Assembly: GCF_001667035.1 (NCBI RefSeq) | Contig: NZ_LZIR01000070.1 | Span: 124,001 to 188,000, forward strand | Reading direction: 5' to 3' | Source: Mycobacterium sp. 852002-51057_SCH5723018 | Lineage (GTDB): Bacteria; Actinomycetota; Actinomycetes; Mycobacteriales; Mycobacteriaceae | Length of the DNA: 64,000 nucleotides | In this document: positions 30,113 to 41,198 of the stretch, in pieces | Layout of the letters: each line of letters opens with the position of its first letter | Numbering within the stretch: the first letter of the stretch is position 1 | Made by a program: the position numbers and the translations under genes | Notes under the pieces: generated by a model | Database searches by the model: none | What the model was told of the DNA's origin: nothing | What the model saw: only the letters and a program-made list of their open reading frames with translations

Positions 30113-31499
30113 CGCTCAGCGCCGCGGCCTTTTCGAGCTCGGTCAGCGCCGGTTCCATCGCGTCGGCCATCTCGTCGATGTCGTTGGCCACCTCGGGCGT
30201 GGTCACGAACCCGAAGTCCAGGTAGTCGGTATAGGAGAAGCAGGTGATGTTCAGCGCCACGTCCATGATGGGCGGCCCGAGCGGCACCAGCGAATCCAGC
30301 CTGGCACCCGCCATGTACAGCGGGAACTGCGGGCCCGGGACGTTGGACACAACCAGGTTGATGGGCGCGAGGTTTCGCGACAGCCCGGTCGCCGTGTAGG
30401 CCCGCGCGGCCAGGTGCAGCAGCCCGGGCGGTGTGGTCTCGGTCAGGCCCATGATCTGATGCGCCGACAGCGCCTCGGCCATCAACTTGGCGCTCTGGGT
30501 GCTTTCGTGGATGGTCAGCAGCCGCTCGGCCGGGTCTTCGATGTCGGTGGCTAGGGACGCGGTCATCGAGCCGATCTGGTTCCCGACGTCGCTCTTGCTC
30601 TGGTCGGTCCGGGTTGACACCGGGATCTGCGCGATGAGCGGCTTGGCCGGCAGCTCACCACGCTTCTCCAGGTATTCGCGGGCCGCGCCGGCCACCAATG
30701 CCAGCACCACGTCGTTGAGCTTGACGCCGTAGGCGTCCTTGACGGCCTTGGCCCGGGCCAGCTCGACGCGGCAACCGGTAACCCGCCGGTGCGGCGAGAC
30801 CGACGCGTTGAACCGGGTCTTGGGCGCCTCGAAGTAACCCGGCGGCTTGCTGCTGACGCTCAACGCGGCGACCTGCTGGCGCACCGTCTGCTCGAGCAGG
30901 CGGGCCACGCGGAACGGCGTCTTGACACCCAGGTTGATGAGCGCGCCCAGCGCGCGCCGCTCCAGCCCGGGAAGCTGAAATCCCACCAGCGACCCGACCG
31001 CCTCCTCCCGCGACGGCGGGCGAGGTTCCGGCGTGACGTCCAAAAGGATTTCACCCAACCCGGCGCCGGACACCCCGTCGACGATGGCGTGGTGCATCTT
31101 GGTCAGGGTCGCGATCCGGTCGCCCTCGACCCCCTCGATCACCCACAGCTCCCACAGCGGCCGGGAGCGGTCCAGCTTGTAGGACATCAGCCGGCCCACC
31201 AGCTCCTCGAGATCGCAGCGGCCGCCCGGAGCGGGTACGCCGATGCGGCGGAGGTGGAAGTCGATGTCGAGTTCCTCGTCCTCGACGAACCACGGCCGGT
31301 CCAGCCCGAGGGGCGCGCCGGTGACCCGCCAACGCAACTGCGGCAACTCGGGCAGCCGCTCGATGAGCATTTCGCGCAGTCGGGCAAAGCTGTAGTCGCA
31401 GTCGCTGGGATCACAGATCGCCAGCGCTCCGACATGCATGTGCCAGCCCGCAGTTTCGGCAGACCAAAACGCCGCATCGACACTCGAAAGCCGCTTCAT
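30108..31499 (-). CDS. WS/DGAT-type diacylglycerol O-acyltransferase
   Basis: Putative wax ester synthase/acyl-CoA:diacylglycerol acyltransferase, 463 residues, equivalent to Rv1425. The catalytic HHXXXDG motif is HHAIVDG at 136-142, preceded by [11 protein letters not shown]. Conserved C-terminal blocks [19 protein letters not shown] and [18 protein letters not shown] are present. It would make triacylglycerol or wax esters from acyl-CoA. The neighbouring fadD12 and the acyltransferase supply related activities. A leaderless-type TAACGT lies seven bases before the ATG. Confidence 0.93.
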   Translation of the reverse strand: MKRLSSVDAAFWSAETAGWHMHVGALAICDPSDCDYSFARLREMLIERLPELPQLRWRVTGAPLGLDRPWFVEDEELDIDFHLRRIGVPAPGGRCDLEELVGRLMSYKLDRSRPLWELWVIEGVEGDRIATLTKMHHAIVDGVSGAGLGEILLDVTPEPRPPSREEAVGSLVGFQLPGLERRALGALINLGVKTPFRVARLLEQTVRQQVAALSVSSKPPGYFEAPKTRFNASVSPHRRVTGCRVELARAKAVKDAYGVKLNDVVLALVAGAAREYLEKRGELPAKPLIAQIPVSTRTDQSKSDVGNQIGSMTASLATDIEDPAERLLTIHESTQSAKLMAEALSAHQIMGLTETTPPGLLHLAARAYTATGLSRNLAPINLVVSNVPGPQFPLYMAGARLDSLVPLGPPIMDVALNITCFSYTDYLDFGFVTTPEVANDIDEMADAMEPALTELEKAAALSG

Positions 31500-31506
31500 G
31501 CCGGGA

Positions 31507-31512
31507 ACGTTA
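31507..31512 (-). promoter_or_regulatory. -10 element of the WS/DGAT gene, leaderless type
   Basis: TAACGT on the minus strand with seven bases to the ATG at 31499, in the short gap after whiA. Confidence 0.45.
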
Positions 31513-31520
31513 GCCCGCGA

Positions 31521-32498
31521 TCAGGCATCCTCCAATAGGTCCGGCGTCACCGCCGACTCGGTGTCCGGGATGCCGTCGACCTTGGCTTTGCGGTCGGCCA
31601 TGGACAGCAGGCGCCGAATGCGCCCGGCCACAGCGTCTTTCGTCATCGGCGGGTCGGCGAGGCGGCCGAGCTCCTCGAGGGAGGCCTGGCGGTGCTCGAC
31701 GCGCAGCTTGCCGGCCGAGGCCAAGTGGTCGGGGACGCTGTCACCGAGTATTTGCAGCGCGCGCTCCACCCGGGCGGCCGCCGCGACGGCGGCGCGCGCC
31801 GAGCGGCGCAGGTTGGCGTCGTCGAAGTTGGCCAACCGGTTGGCCGTCGCCCGCACCTCGCGGCGCATCCGGCGCTCCTCCCAAACCAGGCGGGTGTCCT
31901 GGGCGCCCATCCGGGTCAGCAACGCGCCGATCGCCTCGCCGTCGCGCACCACCACCCGGTCGGCGCCGCGCACCTCACGGGCCTTGGCGCTGACCCCCAG
32001 CCGGCGCGCCGCGCCCACCAGGGCCAGCGCCGCCTCCGGGCCCGGGCAGCTGACCTCCAGGGCCGACGAACGCCCCGGCTCGGTCAGCGAACCGTGCGCC
32101 AGAAACGCCCCCCGCCACGCCGCCTCGGCGTCGGCGATGCTGCCGCCGACCACCTGGGCCGGCAGCCCGCGCACCGGGCGCCCCCGCATGTCGAGCAGCC
32201 CGGTCTGGCGTGCCAGCGCCTCGCCGTCGTTGGCCACCCGCAGCACGTAGCGGGTGCTCTTGCGAATCCCGCTGGCCGACAAGACATGAACGACGGCGTT
32301 GTAGCCGTAGAGCTCGAAGATGTCCTTGCGCAGCCGGCGCGCGATGTTGCCCAGGTCCACCTCGGCCTCGACGACGACCCGGCCCCCCACGATGTGCAAA
32401 CCGCCGGCGAACCGCAGCAGGGATGTGACCTCGGCGCGACGCGCGCTGACCGACTTCACTACCAGGCGGCTCAGCTCGTCCTTGACTTCGGTCGTCAT
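31521..32498 (-). CDS. whiA: Sporulation/cell-division regulator WhiA
   Basis: DNA-binding protein of 325 residues with an N-terminal LAGLIDADG-like domain ([20 protein letters not shown]) and a C-terminal helix-turn-helix of sigma region 4 type ([23 protein letters not shown] split across about 280-302). In Streptomyces WhiA works with WhiB in septation control; in mycobacteria the role is less clear. The ATG at 32498 overlaps the yvcK stop (ATGA), and it is last in the uvrC-rapZ-yvcK-whiA run, a conserved actinobacterial order (Rv1420-Rv1423). A GTG six bases earlier has a better-placed GAGGGG and is an alternative start. Confidence 0.95.
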   Translation of the reverse strand: MTTEVKDELSRLVVKSVSARRAEVTSLLRFAGGLHIVGGRVVVEAEVDLGNIARRLRKDIFELYGYNAVVHVLSASGIRKSTRYVLRVANDGEALARQTGLLDMRGRPVRGLPAQVVGGSIADAEAAWRGAFLAHGSLTEPGRSSALEVSCPGPEAALALVGAARRLGVSAKAREVRGADRVVVRDGEAIGALLTRMGAQDTRLVWEERRMRREVRATANRLANFDDANLRRSARAAVAAAARVERALQILGDSVPDHLASAGKLRVEHRQASLEELGRLADPPMTKDAVAGRIRRLLSMADRKAKVDGIPDTESAVTPDLLEDA

Positions 32499-33571
32499 CG
32501 CCACGCGTCGTCACCCCTCGGTCCGCTGGCGGCCGGTCGGTTCACGCCGGCCTCTGGACTTTCACCGTCGACCCGAATCTCGGTGGTGGTCTTGGTCGAA
32601 GGGGTTTCGGGGCTTTTCTGTCCCCCTCGGACCCCGTCCAGCGCCGCCGCAAGCTTCCCCGGGTCATGTAAAGGTGTACCAGGTCTGGCCACGTCGGCGA
32701 AGTGGACCTCGGCTTGTAACAGCGTTGCGGTGCGGCGCAGTTGCTCACGCTCGCGCTCGCTGGGCACCCGTTCGGCGTCGATGATGATGTCGTGCACGGT
32801 GAACCCGGGCGCGTGCTGGGCCAGCACGTGCAGATGGCGCTCCACCGAGAACCCGGCCGTCTCCCCCGGCTCGGCCACCAGGTTGAGCACCAGCGCCCGC
32901 CGCGCGCTGGTGGCCCGCAGCGCCGCCGCCAGGCCTGGCACCAGCACGTGCGGGATCACGCTGGTGAACCACGACCCCGGGCCCAGCACCACCAGGTCGG
33001 CGGCCATGATGGCGTCGACGGCCTGCCGGGTCGCCGGCGGGTTGTCCGGCATAAGGCGCACCCGCCGCACCTTGCCGGGCGTGGTCGCGATCGCCACCTG
33101 GCCGCGGATCAGCCGGAACATGCGCGGGTCGGTTTCCAGACCGGACACGTCGGCCTCGATCTGCAGCGCGATCGGGCACATCGGCAGCACCCGGCCCTTG
33201 ACGCCGAGGATGCGTCCCAGCTCGTCGAGAGCGGCGACCGGGTCGGCCAGCACCTCGTTGAGGCCGGCCAGCAGCAGGTTGCCGATCGGGTGGCCGGCCA
33301 GGGCGCCGGTGCCGCCGAATCGATGCTGCAGGATGGTCGCCCACAGCCGCCCGTATGGGCTGTCAGATGCCAACGCCGCCAACGCCATTCGCAGGTCGCC
33401 CGGCGGGACCACGTCCAGTTCGCTGCGCAGCCGGCCCGACGAGCCACCGTCGTCGGCGACCGTGACCACCGCGGTGACATGGGGCGTCAGCCGGCGCGCC
33501 GCGGACAGCGTGGCGTACAAGCCGTGGCCGCCCCCCAGCGCGACGATGCCTTGGTTTGCCGGTGAGCTCAT
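32495..33571 (-). CDS. YvcK/CofD-like protein (gluconeogenesis factor family)
   Basis: CofD-fold protein of 358 residues, equivalent to Rv1422. The N-terminal [19 protein letters not shown] supplies the nucleotide-sugar binding glycine loop, and [18 protein letters not shown] follows, diagnostic of YvcK. YvcK binds UDP-sugars and links central metabolism to cell-wall synthesis and morphology; in M. tuberculosis the homologue (CuvA) is needed for normal growth on some carbon sources. The last 40 residues are Pro/Ser/Thr-rich and poorly conserved. Coupled at both ends by four-base overlaps. Confidence 0.94.
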   Translation of the reverse strand: MSSPANQGIVALGGGHGLYATLSAARRLTPHVTAVVTVADDGGSSGRLRSELDVVPPGDLRMALAALASDSPYGRLWATILQHRFGGTGALAGHPIGNLLLAGLNEVLADPVAALDELGRILGVKGRVLPMCPIALQIEADVSGLETDPRMFRLIRGQVAIATTPGKVRRVRLMPDNPPATRQAVDAIMAADLVVLGPGSWFTSVIPHVLVPGLAAALRATSARRALVLNLVAEPGETAGFSVERHLHVLAQHAPGFTVHDIIIDAERVPSEREREQLRRTATLLQAEVHFADVARPGTPLHDPGKLAAALDGVRGGQKSPETPSTKTTTEIRVDGESPEAGVNRPAASGPRGDDAWR

Positions 33572-34479
33572 TCGCGACCCAGATCCCGGTGCAGCACCCG
33601 CACCACCAGCTGCGGGTTGCTGCCCAGCAGCTGCATCAACGCCTCGGCGATCGCCACGCTGCGGTGCTTGCCGCCGGTGCAGCCGATGGCCACGGTCATG
33701 TAGCGCTTGCCCTCCCGGCGGTAGCCGTCGACGACCAGGTTTAGCAATCGATGGTAAGCGTCGAGGAACTCCGCCGCGCCGGGCTGGCTCAACACGTAAT
33801 CGCGCACCGCCGGATGTTGCCCGGTGAGGGGGCGCAGATCGTCGACCCAGTGGGGATTGGGCAGGAAGCGCACGTCCATCACCATGTCGGCGTCCATCGG
33901 CAGGCCGTACTTGAAGCCAAAGGACTCCAGGGTCACGCTGGTGGACGCGCCGATCTCGCCGCCGAACGCGCGCTCGATGCTCTCCCGCAACCCGCGCACC
34001 GAGAGCGTCGACGTGTCGATGATCAGGTCGGCGGTGGCGCGGACCGGCGCCAGCATCCTGCGCTCGGCGGCGATGCCCTCGGCCAGGGTCTGCGCGCCCT
34101 GCAGCGGGTGGCTGCGGCGGTTCTGTTCGTAGCGGCGCACCAGCATGTCGTCGGACGCCTCCATGAACACCACCCGCGGGCTGATGTTGCGGGTGGCCAG
34201 CTCGTTGCGCACCTCGTCGAGGTCACCGGTGAAGCCGCGCGACCGCACGTCCATCACCACCGCCAGCTGGGTGATCCGCGAACCGGCCGCCAGCCCGAAA
34301 TCGACCATCCGGGTGATCAGCTGGGGAGGCAGGTTGTCGGCCACGTACCACCCGAGGTCCTCGAGGACCTTGGCCGCCGTACCCCGCCCGGCGCCCGAGA
34401 GCCCCGTCACCAGCACGACGTCGATGCCGGCCGCACCGTCACCCGCGTGGTTATCGGTGAACTCGCCTTGGCTCGTCAT
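33568..34479 (-). CDS. rapZ: RNase adapter / nucleotide-binding protein RapZ
   Basis: P-loop protein of 303 residues, equivalent to Rv1421. The Walker A region is GLSGAGRGT at about 26-34, with Arg where the classical lysine would be; [10 protein letters not shown] is the Walker B region, and the C-terminal domain has [15 protein letters not shown], the signature of YvcJ/RapZ. In enterobacteria RapZ controls glucosamine-6-phosphate synthase through small RNAs; in actinobacteria its partner is unknown. It starts within the uvrC stop and ends within the yvcK start. Confidence 0.94.
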   Translation of the reverse strand: MTSQGEFTDNHAGDGAAGIDVVLVTGLSGAGRGTAAKVLEDLGWYVADNLPPQLITRMVDFGLAAGSRITQLAVVMDVRSRGFTGDLDEVRNELATRNISPRVVFMEASDDMLVRRYEQNRRSHPLQGAQTLAEGIAAERRMLAPVRATADLIIDTSTLSVRGLRESIERAFGGEIGASTSVTLESFGFKYGLPMDADMVMDVRFLPNPHWVDDLRPLTGQHPAVRDYVLSQPGAAEFLDAYHRLLNLVVDGYRREGKRYMTVAIGCTGGKHRSVAIAEALMQLLGSNPQLVVRVLHRDLGRE

Positions 34480-36419
34480 TCCGCGACCCCGGTCTGTTCG
34501 GGTCGCAGCGCCTCGAGGACGGCGGTGGCGGTGGCCACGCCGATGCCCGGAACGGCGGTGATCTGGTCGACGGTGGCCTCCTTGAGCCGGGCTATCGATC
34601 CGAAATGGGTTACCAGCGCCTTGCGGCGATGTTCTCCCAATCCTGGCACCGAATCCAGCGCTGAGGCGGTCATTCGCTTCGATCGCTTGCTGCGATGGTA
34701 GGCAATGGCGAACCGGTGCGCCTCGTCGCGCACGCGCTGCAGCAGGTAGAGCCCCTCGCTGTTGCGCGGCATGATGATCGGGTCCGGCTCCGAGGGCACC
34801 CAGATCTCCTCCAGCCGCTTGGCCAGGCCGATCACCGCGACGTCGGTGACGCCGAGCTCGTCGAGCACGGCGCTGGCCGCGTTGACCTGCGGCGCGCCGC
34901 CGTCAACGACATAGAGATTCGGCGGGTAGGCGAACCGGCGCGACTTTCCTTCCGCGGAAAGCAGATTCGGGTCGTTCTGCTCGGACAGGTGCCGCGCGAA
35001 CCGGCGCCGCGTCACCTCGGCGATGGAGGCGACGTCGTCCGAGCGGCCCCGGCCCGCGGCCTCCCGGATGCCGAAATGCCGGTAATCGGATTTGCGCGGC
35101 AGCCCGTCCTCGAACACCACCAGCGAGCCCACCACGTCGGTGCCCTGCACGTGGCTGATGTCCACGCATTCGATGCGCAGCGGCGCGTCGGGCAGGCCCA
35201 GGGCGTCCTGAATGTTCTGCAGCGCAGCCGATCTGGCGTTGAAGTCGCCGGCCCGCTTCAGCTTGTGTTGCTGCAGCGCGTCTTTCGCGTTGCGCTGCAC
35301 GGTTTCGGCCAGTGCGCGCTTGTCCCCGCGCCGCGGCACCCGCAGCGTGACCCGCGAACCGCGCAGGCCCGACAGCCAGCTGGACAGCTCGTCGGAGTTG
35401 GACGGCAGACACGGAACCAGCACCTCGCGGGGCACCGGGTTGGCGGATTCGTCGGCCGCGCCCCCCAGTTCGGCCTGCTCCCCGTAAAACTGGGTCAGGA
35501 ACTGCTCGACCAGCCGCTCCTCACCGGATTCGCCGGGATCCCCCGACTTTTCGACGATCCAGCCGCGCTGGCCGCGGACCCGGCCGCCGCGGACGTGGAA
35601 CACCTGCACCGCCGCTTCCAGCTCGTCGTCGGCGAACGCGACCACGTCGGCGTCGGTTCCGTCGCCGAGGACTACGGCCTGTTTTTCCATCGCCCGCTTG
35701 AGCGCGCCGAGGTCGTCGCGCAGCCGCGCGGCCCGCTCGAAGTCCAATCGCTCGGCCGCGGCGTTCATCTGCTGTTCCAGCTCGCGGGCGAAGCGGTCCG
35801 TCTTGCCGGACAGGAAGTCGCAGAAGTCCTCCACGATCTGGCGATGCTGCTCGGCGCTGACCCTGCCGACGCAGGGCGCCGAACATTTGTCGATGTAGCC
35901 GAGCAGGCACGGGCGGTCGATCTGCTTGTGCCGCTTGAACACTCCGGCCGAACAGGTCCGGGCCGGGAACACCCGGGTGAGCAGGTCCAGCGTTTCCCGG
36001 ATGGCCCACGCGTGCGAGTACGGCCCGAAATACCGAACCCCCTTGCGCCGCGGCCCGCGATAGACCATCAGCCGGGGAAACTCCTCGTTGAGGGTGACGG
36101 CCAACACCGGATACGACTTGTCGTCGCGGTAGCGGACGTTGAAGCGCGGATCGAACTCCTTGATCCAGTTGTATTCCAGCTGGAGCGCCTCGACTTCGGT
36201 GTTGACCACCGTCCACTCGACCTTGGCCGCCGTGGTCACCATCTGCCGGGTCCGCGGGTGCAGGCCGGCGACGTCGGCGAAGTATGACGTCAGCCTGCTG
36301 CGCAGGCTCTTGGCCTTGCCGACGTAGATGACCCGCCCGTGCACGTCCCGGAATCGGTAGACGCCCGGTTCGACCGGAATGGATCCGGGCGCGGGGCGAT
36401 ACGTTGCGGGATCTGGCAC
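34476..36419 (-). CDS. uvrC: Excinuclease ABC subunit C
   Basis: Nuclease of nucleotide excision repair, making both incisions around a lesion handed over by UvrB. 647 residues. N-terminal GIY-YIG domain ([11 protein letters not shown] then [14 protein letters not shown], about 18-44), the UvrB-binding UVR domain ([15 protein letters not shown] near 210), an RNase H-like endonuclease half starting [15 protein letters not shown], and a helix-hairpin-helix end with [14 protein letters not shown] and [10 protein letters not shown]. The GTG at 36419 is preceded by a leaderless-type -10. First gene of the coupled group with rapZ, yvcK and whiA. Confidence 0.97.
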   Translation of the reverse strand: MPDPATYRPAPGSIPVEPGVYRFRDVHGRVIYVGKAKSLRSRLTSYFADVAGLHPRTRQMVTTAAKVEWTVVNTEVEALQLEYNWIKEFDPRFNVRYRDDKSYPVLAVTLNEEFPRLMVYRGPRRKGVRYFGPYSHAWAIRETLDLLTRVFPARTCSAGVFKRHKQIDRPCLLGYIDKCSAPCVGRVSAEQHRQIVEDFCDFLSGKTDRFARELEQQMNAAAERLDFERAARLRDDLGALKRAMEKQAVVLGDGTDADVVAFADDELEAAVQVFHVRGGRVRGQRGWIVEKSGDPGESGEERLVEQFLTQFYGEQAELGGAADESANPVPREVLVPCLPSNSDELSSWLSGLRGSRVTLRVPRRGDKRALAETVQRNAKDALQQHKLKRAGDFNARSAALQNIQDALGLPDAPLRIECVDISHVQGTDVVGSLVVFEDGLPRKSDYRHFGIREAAGRGRSDDVASIAEVTRRRFARHLSEQNDPNLLSAEGKSRRFAYPPNLYVVDGGAPQVNAASAVLDELGVTDVAVIGLAKRLEEIWVPSEPDPIIMPRNSEGLYLLQRVRDEAHRFAIAYHRSKRSKRMTASALDSVPGLGEHRRKALVTHFGSIARLKEATVDQITAVPGIGVATATAVLEALRPEQTGVAE

Positions 36420-36425
36420 GTACCC

Positions 36426-36431
36426 AGGCTA
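36426..36431 (-). promoter_or_regulatory. -10 element of uvrC, leaderless type
   Basis: TAGCCT on the minus strand, six bases before the uvrC GTG. It would drive the whole uvrC-rapZ-yvcK-whiA unit. Confidence 0.45.
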
Positions 36432-36466
36432 ATAGGCCGTAACGACGTCAACCGTTGTAGTCGTCG

Positions 36467-37141
36467 TCAGACGGTCCGGCGGTCGATCAACGCGCGTCGT
36501 TTCGACGCCCACTCCGACATCGGGAACCCGGGCTTGGTGTCGCAGGCCGACAGCATCAGGGCCACCTTGGCGGCCACCGCCAGCCCGTAGTCGCAGGTCC
36601 AATCCGGCCGGGTCATGGTCCATACCAGGACACCGTCGTCCGTCGTACCGAAGAAGCTCAGCCGCATCGACCGAAATTCCCCGAGGGGCGCCACGCCGAC
36701 GGCATCGCCGTGGCACTGGGCCAGGGCGGCGAAGCCCTTCGAGACCACGGCGCGGGTCTTCTGGGCATTCTCGTAGACGTCGACCGACTCGGCATACAAC
36801 GCCGGGCCGCCCACCCGGTAGGCCGACTCCGCGTGGGCCGAGGAGCCGGCGGGTAGCAGCGGCGAACCCTTGAACAGCAGGGCCGCCAAGCATTCGGGTG
36901 GCCGGGCGCTGGTGAAGTAGCTGTCGTCCACCCCGGTCGCGGTCACGGTTCCGAGCGGAGTCCTATCCCGGTCCTGCAACAGCAGGTCACGCGCCGAGAT
37001 CGAGGTGTGCGTCAGCGCCGGCACCCCCGGCGGTGGCGGACCGGAGGTCCGAACGGCCCGGCCCGTCACCGATGTCGCGCACGCGGTCAGCGCCAACGCG
37101 GCGATCACCGACGCGCCGGTCGCCCACAGATGGCGTGCCAT
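36467..37141 (-). CDS. lprH: Lipoprotein LprH
   Basis: Exported lipoprotein of 224 residues, equivalent to Rv1418. The signal peptide ends in the lipobox LTAC with the modified cysteine at residue 21. The mature part has a Ser-Ala-Arg linker, then a globular domain with conserved pieces RPPECLAALLFKGSPLL, SVDVYENAQKTRAVV and WTMTRPDWTCDYGLAV, resembling the sensor-type PknH-like extracellular fold (weak inference, two cysteine pairs). No function is known. The Rv1419 lectin gene that lies between lprH and uvrC in M. tuberculosis is not present. Confidence 0.87.
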   Translation of the reverse strand: MARHLWATGASVIAALALTACATSVTGRAVRTSGPPPPGVPALTHTSISARDLLLQDRDRTPLGTVTATGVDDSYFTSARPPECLAALLFKGSPLLPAGSSAHAESAYRVGGPALYAESVDVYENAQKTRAVVSKGFAALAQCHGDAVGVAPLGEFRSMRLSFFGTTDDGVLVWTMTRPDWTCDYGLAVAAKVALMLSACDTKPGFPMSEWASKRRALIDRRTV

Positions 37142-37147
37142 CGGGCG

Positions 37148-37153
37148 ATCCTA
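37148..37153 (-). promoter_or_regulatory. -10 element of lprH, leaderless type
   Basis: TAGGAT on the minus strand, six bases before the lprH ATG and within the short gap after the PH-domain gene. Confidence 0.45.
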
Positions 37154-37159
37154 TAGCGC

Positions 37160-38103
<944 letters not shown>

Positions 38104-38116
38104 TTAGCGCCGCGCC

Positions 38117-39394
38117 TCACAGAGCACCGCCGAATTCCCCTGGCAGATGCACCGATTCGTGAAAGTCGTCCAGCCCAACCAGGTCGTGACCCATCTTGTC
38201 GCGCTTGGTCATCAGGTAGCGGATGTTCTCCGCGTTGGCCCGCACCGGAAGCGGCACCCGCTCGATGATGTGCAGCCCATACCCGTCCAACCCGACCCGC
38301 TTGGCCGGGTTGTTGGTCAGCAGCCGCATCGAGCGGACGCCGAGGTCGACGAGGATTTGCGCGCCTATCCCGTAATCCCTTGCGTCGGCGGGCAATCCGA
38401 GCTTGAGGTTGGCGTCCACGGTGTCGGCGCCGGCGTCTTGCAGCTGGTAGGCCTGCAGCTTGTGCATCAGGCCGATGCCGCGGCCCTCGTGGCCGCGCAT
38501 GTAGAGCACTACGCCGCGCCCTTCGCGCGCCACCATCGCCATCGCGGCGTCGAGTTGCGGCCCGCAGTCGCAGCGACGGGAACCGAAGACGTCGCCGGTC
38601 AAGCATTCCGAGTGCACCCGGACCAACACGTCGTCGCCGTCGGCGTGTGGCCCCGCGATCTCGCCGCGAACCAGCGCCACGTGCTCGACGTCCTCGTAGA
38701 TGCTGGAGTAGCCGATCGCGCGAAACTCCCCGTGCCGGGTCGGGATCCGCGCCTCGGCGATCCGCTCGATGTGCTTCTCGTGTTTGCGCCGCCACTCGAT
38801 CAGGTCGGCGATGGTGATCAGCGCGAGATCGTGTTCGTCGGCGAAGACCCGCAGTTCGTCGGTCTGGGCCATCGAGCCCTCGTCCTTCTGGCTGACGATC
38901 TCGCAGATCGCCCCGGCGGGCTGCAGCCCCGCCATCCTGGCGAGGTCCACGGCCGCCTCGGTGTGGCCTGGCCGGCGCAACACGCCGCCGTCCTTGGCGC
39001 GCAACGGAACCACATGGCCGGGCCGGGTGAAATCGTCGGCGACGCTGGTGGGGTCGGCCAAGAGCCGCATGGTTGTCGCGCGATCGGATGCCGAGATTCC
39101 GGTGCCGACGCCGTTTTTCGCGTCGACGGTGACCGTGTAGGCGGTGCCGTGTTTGTCCTGGTTCACCGCGTACATCGGCAGTAGCCCGAGCCGGTCGCAG
39201 ATCGCGCCGTCCAGCGGCACACACAGGTATCCCGAGGTGTAGCGGACCATGAAGGCCACCATCTCCGGCGTGGCCATTTCGGCGGCGAAGATCAGATCGC
39301 CTTCGTTCTCGCGGTCCTCGTCGTCGATGACGATCACGGCCTTACCGGCCGCAATGTCGGCAACCGCCCTCTCGACGGAGTCCAACCTCGTCAT
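38117..39394 (-). CDS. ribA2: Bifunctional DHBP synthase / GTP cyclohydrolase II (RibBA)
   Basis: Provides both precursors of riboflavin. 425 residues from ATG 39394, the M. tuberculosis RibA2 length (Rv1415); the frame 17 residues longer was rejected. N-terminal half: DHBP synthase with [12 protein letters not shown] at 24-35. C-terminal half: GTP cyclohydrolase II with zinc cysteines in [18 protein letters not shown] and catalytic [12 protein letters not shown]. No FMN riboswitch-like sequence was noticed upstream. It is transcribed into ribH. Confidence 0.96.
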   Translation of the reverse strand: MTRLDSVERAVADIAAGKAVIVIDDEDRENEGDLIFAAEMATPEMVAFMVRYTSGYLCVPLDGAICDRLGLLPMYAVNQDKHGTAYTVTVDAKNGVGTGISASDRATTMRLLADPTSVADDFTRPGHVVPLRAKDGGVLRRPGHTEAAVDLARMAGLQPAGAICEIVSQKDEGSMAQTDELRVFADEHDLALITIADLIEWRRKHEKHIERIAEARIPTRHGEFRAIGYSSIYEDVEHVALVRGEIAGPHADGDDVLVRVHSECLTGDVFGSRRCDCGPQLDAAMAMVAREGRGVVLYMRGHEGRGIGLMHKLQAYQLQDAGADTVDANLKLGLPADARDYGIGAQILVDLGVRSMRLLTNNPAKRVGLDGYGLHIIERVPLPVRANAENIRYLMTKRDKMGHDLVGLDDFHESVHLPGEFGGAL

Positions 39395-39776
39395 CGCTTC
39401 TGCCTTGCTGTCGGAGGGCCCGGGTGGGAAGCCCAAGTGTTGCATCCAGTATGAACCACCGCGGCGGCGCTGTTATTGCCACCGCTTTTCCGGGCGCGGC
39501 CGTTCCGTCGGGCGCCCCGGGCCGACCCACAGAGCGATCGCAACGAGGCCGTGCCACCGAGCCGTGCATCACCGTCGCGGGCCGCTATTAATGACGGCCA
39601 GTGCAATTAACGCATTCGCAATGCGCATTTCTAGCAGCGTTGCCGAACGGGCTTGACCAGGTGATATGCGGCCGCACAGGTTAGGCGGATATAAGTGCCA
39701 GCTGAGAATAAAATTTGAATTTTGCGAAAGGGTAAATGGCGTTTTGTGCGCATTTTCAGCGGGAAGCCTGACGGAC
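39395..39776. other. 382-base intergenic region with AT-rich patch
   Basis: Divergent region between ribA2 and a small secreted-protein gene. From about 39585 to 39760 the DNA is clearly poorer in GC than anything around it (for example AATAAAATTTGAATTTTGCG near 39708), which fits promoter or regulatory DNA or imported sequence. No RNA gene or riboswitch could be recognised. Confidence 0.5.
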
Positions 39777-40151
39777 ATGAATACAAACACGCAACACACA
39801 GGACCGTGGCGCCGCCTGTGCATTGGCGCGGCGGCGGCCGGCGGTATAGCCGCATCCATGCTGGGGCTCGCCTCGGGTACTGCCCAGGCCGCGCCCCCGC
39901 CCGCGCCCGCGTATCACCACCACTGGTGCCCGGGCGACGCGTGGGACCAGGGCTGGGGTCCCTACCAGAATTGGAACAACTGCCGTGACTGGGACGACAA
40001 CTACGGCGGCCCGGCGGGCTATGGCATGCCCCCGCCGTGGGCGCGGCCGATGCCGCCGCCACCGCCGTGGGCGCCATGGGCCCAGGTCGTGTGGAATCCC
40101 GATGTGAATGACTGGGGATTCTGGAACGGCCCGGTTTGGGTCCGGCTGTAA
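39777..40151 (+). CDS. Small secreted Trp/Pro-rich protein
   Basis: Protein of 124 residues, unknown function. N-terminal export signal (LCIGAAAAGGIAASMLGLAS, cleavage likely after AQA near residue 38), then a mature part full of aromatic residues: HHHWCPGDAWDQGWGPYQ, a second cysteine in NNCRDWDD, a Pro-rich MPPPWARPMPPPPPWAP block, and the end WNPDVNDWGFWNGPVWVRL. The two cysteines could form a disulphide. Similar small aromatic secreted proteins recur in mycobacteria. The frame is open upstream, but the ATG at 39777 is the only one that gives a signal peptide at the N-terminus. Confidence 0.72.
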   Translation: MNTNTQHTGPWRRLCIGAAAAGGIAASMLGLASGTAQAAPPPAPAYHHHWCPGDAWDQGWGPYQNWNNCRDWDDNYGGPAGYGMPPPWARPMPPPPPWAPWAQVVWNPDVNDWGFWNGPVWVRL

Positions 40152-40251
40152 CCAGGCGCACGACCTGATCTAAAGCAGGCCCCTGCAACGGCGAAGGACA
40201 GCCGCTGCTAGGGGTCTGCTTTCATCAACGGCTCCGAGCTGGTGTCGCACA

Positions 40252-40788
40252 TCATCGTGGCGGATGCGCCTGCTCCGGGTTCGGCGGCAAGGGCGTCGTC
40301 ACGTCCGGCGGTGGGCCGCCCACGTCCGGGTTCGGTGGCTGGTCCCCTTGCGTCTGGTCGTACTGCTGCGGCGGGGCGTCGTGCCCGACGCAGACGTTGT
40401 CCTTGGGGTCGATGTTGACCTTCAGGTTCGCCTTCCACGCACCCGGTGGGTTCGGAGGTATCGCTCGCGTCTGGTCTGGGCACTCGAAGCTGCAGGAGTA
40501 TTCCTCTGCGCCGATGCCGACCCCGGGCGCGGCAACCGACCCAGGGCCGATGATGTCAAAGACGCTGAACCGACCGGTTTGGCAGTGCCAGTGGGACCCG
40601 TTGACCTCCACGGGGAAGTCGCAGTAAGCGCCGCTGCCGCCGAAGCCGCCACCACCAACACCCACACCGGGGTAGTCGCACGGATACCGCGGGGTGTCCG
40701 CGTGCGCCCCAGTCGCCTGTGCGCCGATCACCCACGCCAGTGCTGCGACGACGAGCACCCACAGCCGGACTTTGACCCAGCCCCGCAT
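40252..40788 (-). CDS. Secreted Cys-containing, Pro-rich-tailed protein
   Basis: Protein of 178 residues, not recognised as a named family. Signal peptide with the hydrophobic core LWVLVVAALAWVIGAQA, cleavage probably after AHA near 30. The mature domain has Cys residues in PRYPCDYPG, GAYCDFPV, HWHCQTGRF, SCSFECPD and DNVCVGH, consistent with disulphides, and VNGSHWHCQTG resembles the core of small mycobacterial secreted proteins. The last 40 residues are low-complexity (P, Q, G, D). GGGAGG precedes the ATG. Convergent with the Trp-rich gene. Confidence 0.72.
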   Translation of the reverse strand: MRGWVKVRLWVLVVAALAWVIGAQATGAHADTPRYPCDYPGVGVGGGGFGGSGAYCDFPVEVNGSHWHCQTGRFSVFDIIGPGSVAAPGVGIGAEEYSCSFECPDQTRAIPPNPPGAWKANLKVNIDPKDNVCVGHDAPPQQYDQTQGDQPPNPDVGGPPPDVTTPLPPNPEQAHPPR

Positions 40789-41198
40789 CTGACCTCCCAG
40801 AGATAGCAGACGCGCGGCAGGGACCGACCGGCCTTGGCCTGCTTAAAGAGTGACATCGGTGGTTCCCTTCTCGGTGTTACACGGGCGGTTTGCCGCCCCA
40901 GCAACGCGTGGTCCATGCGCTCGACGAAAGGCGACGTGGCCCGGCGCTTTGCCGTCCCCACCCGTCAGCGACGGGCGTTCAGTGAGTTTGCTGAACGTGA
41001 ATCTGACTGTGGCACAGTCTCATTCGCCACATCTGCCGCATCAGGCCGCGTCGGGGGAGCCGCAAGACCCACCGGGCCCGCAACCCGCGGGCGTTGCGGC
41101 CGCATCGCCGCGGTTGAGAGACTGACCGCGCAATCCACGCGCGGTGTAATAGCAGCCCGCCTGGGATTGTCCGGGGTGATGCTGGGCAGGAGTGTGGC
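40789..41198. other. 410-base intergenic region
   Basis: Divergent region between the Cys-containing secreted protein and the DUF4239 gene. Short frames exist but have no ribosome site or recognisable product. The one clear structure is the palindrome at 41005-41019. Confidence 0.5.
41005..41019. promoter_or_regulatory. 15-bp perfect palindrome, candidate operator
   Basis: GACTGTG-G-CACAGTC is perfectly symmetric around one central base. It lies in the divergent region between two accessory genes. Such short odd-length palindromes are typical of dimeric repressor sites (TetR, GntR types); no regulator gene is adjacent, so function is inferred. Confidence 0.4.

Noticed and set aside
31692..33827. 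Plus-strand open frame over 700 codons across whiA and yvcK
   Set aside because: Crosses two coupled minus-strand genes with full family motifs; its composition is that of a shadow frame.
39395..39600. FMN riboswitch upstream of ribA2
   Set aside because: None of the conserved RFN element blocks could be found in the leader on the minus strand.
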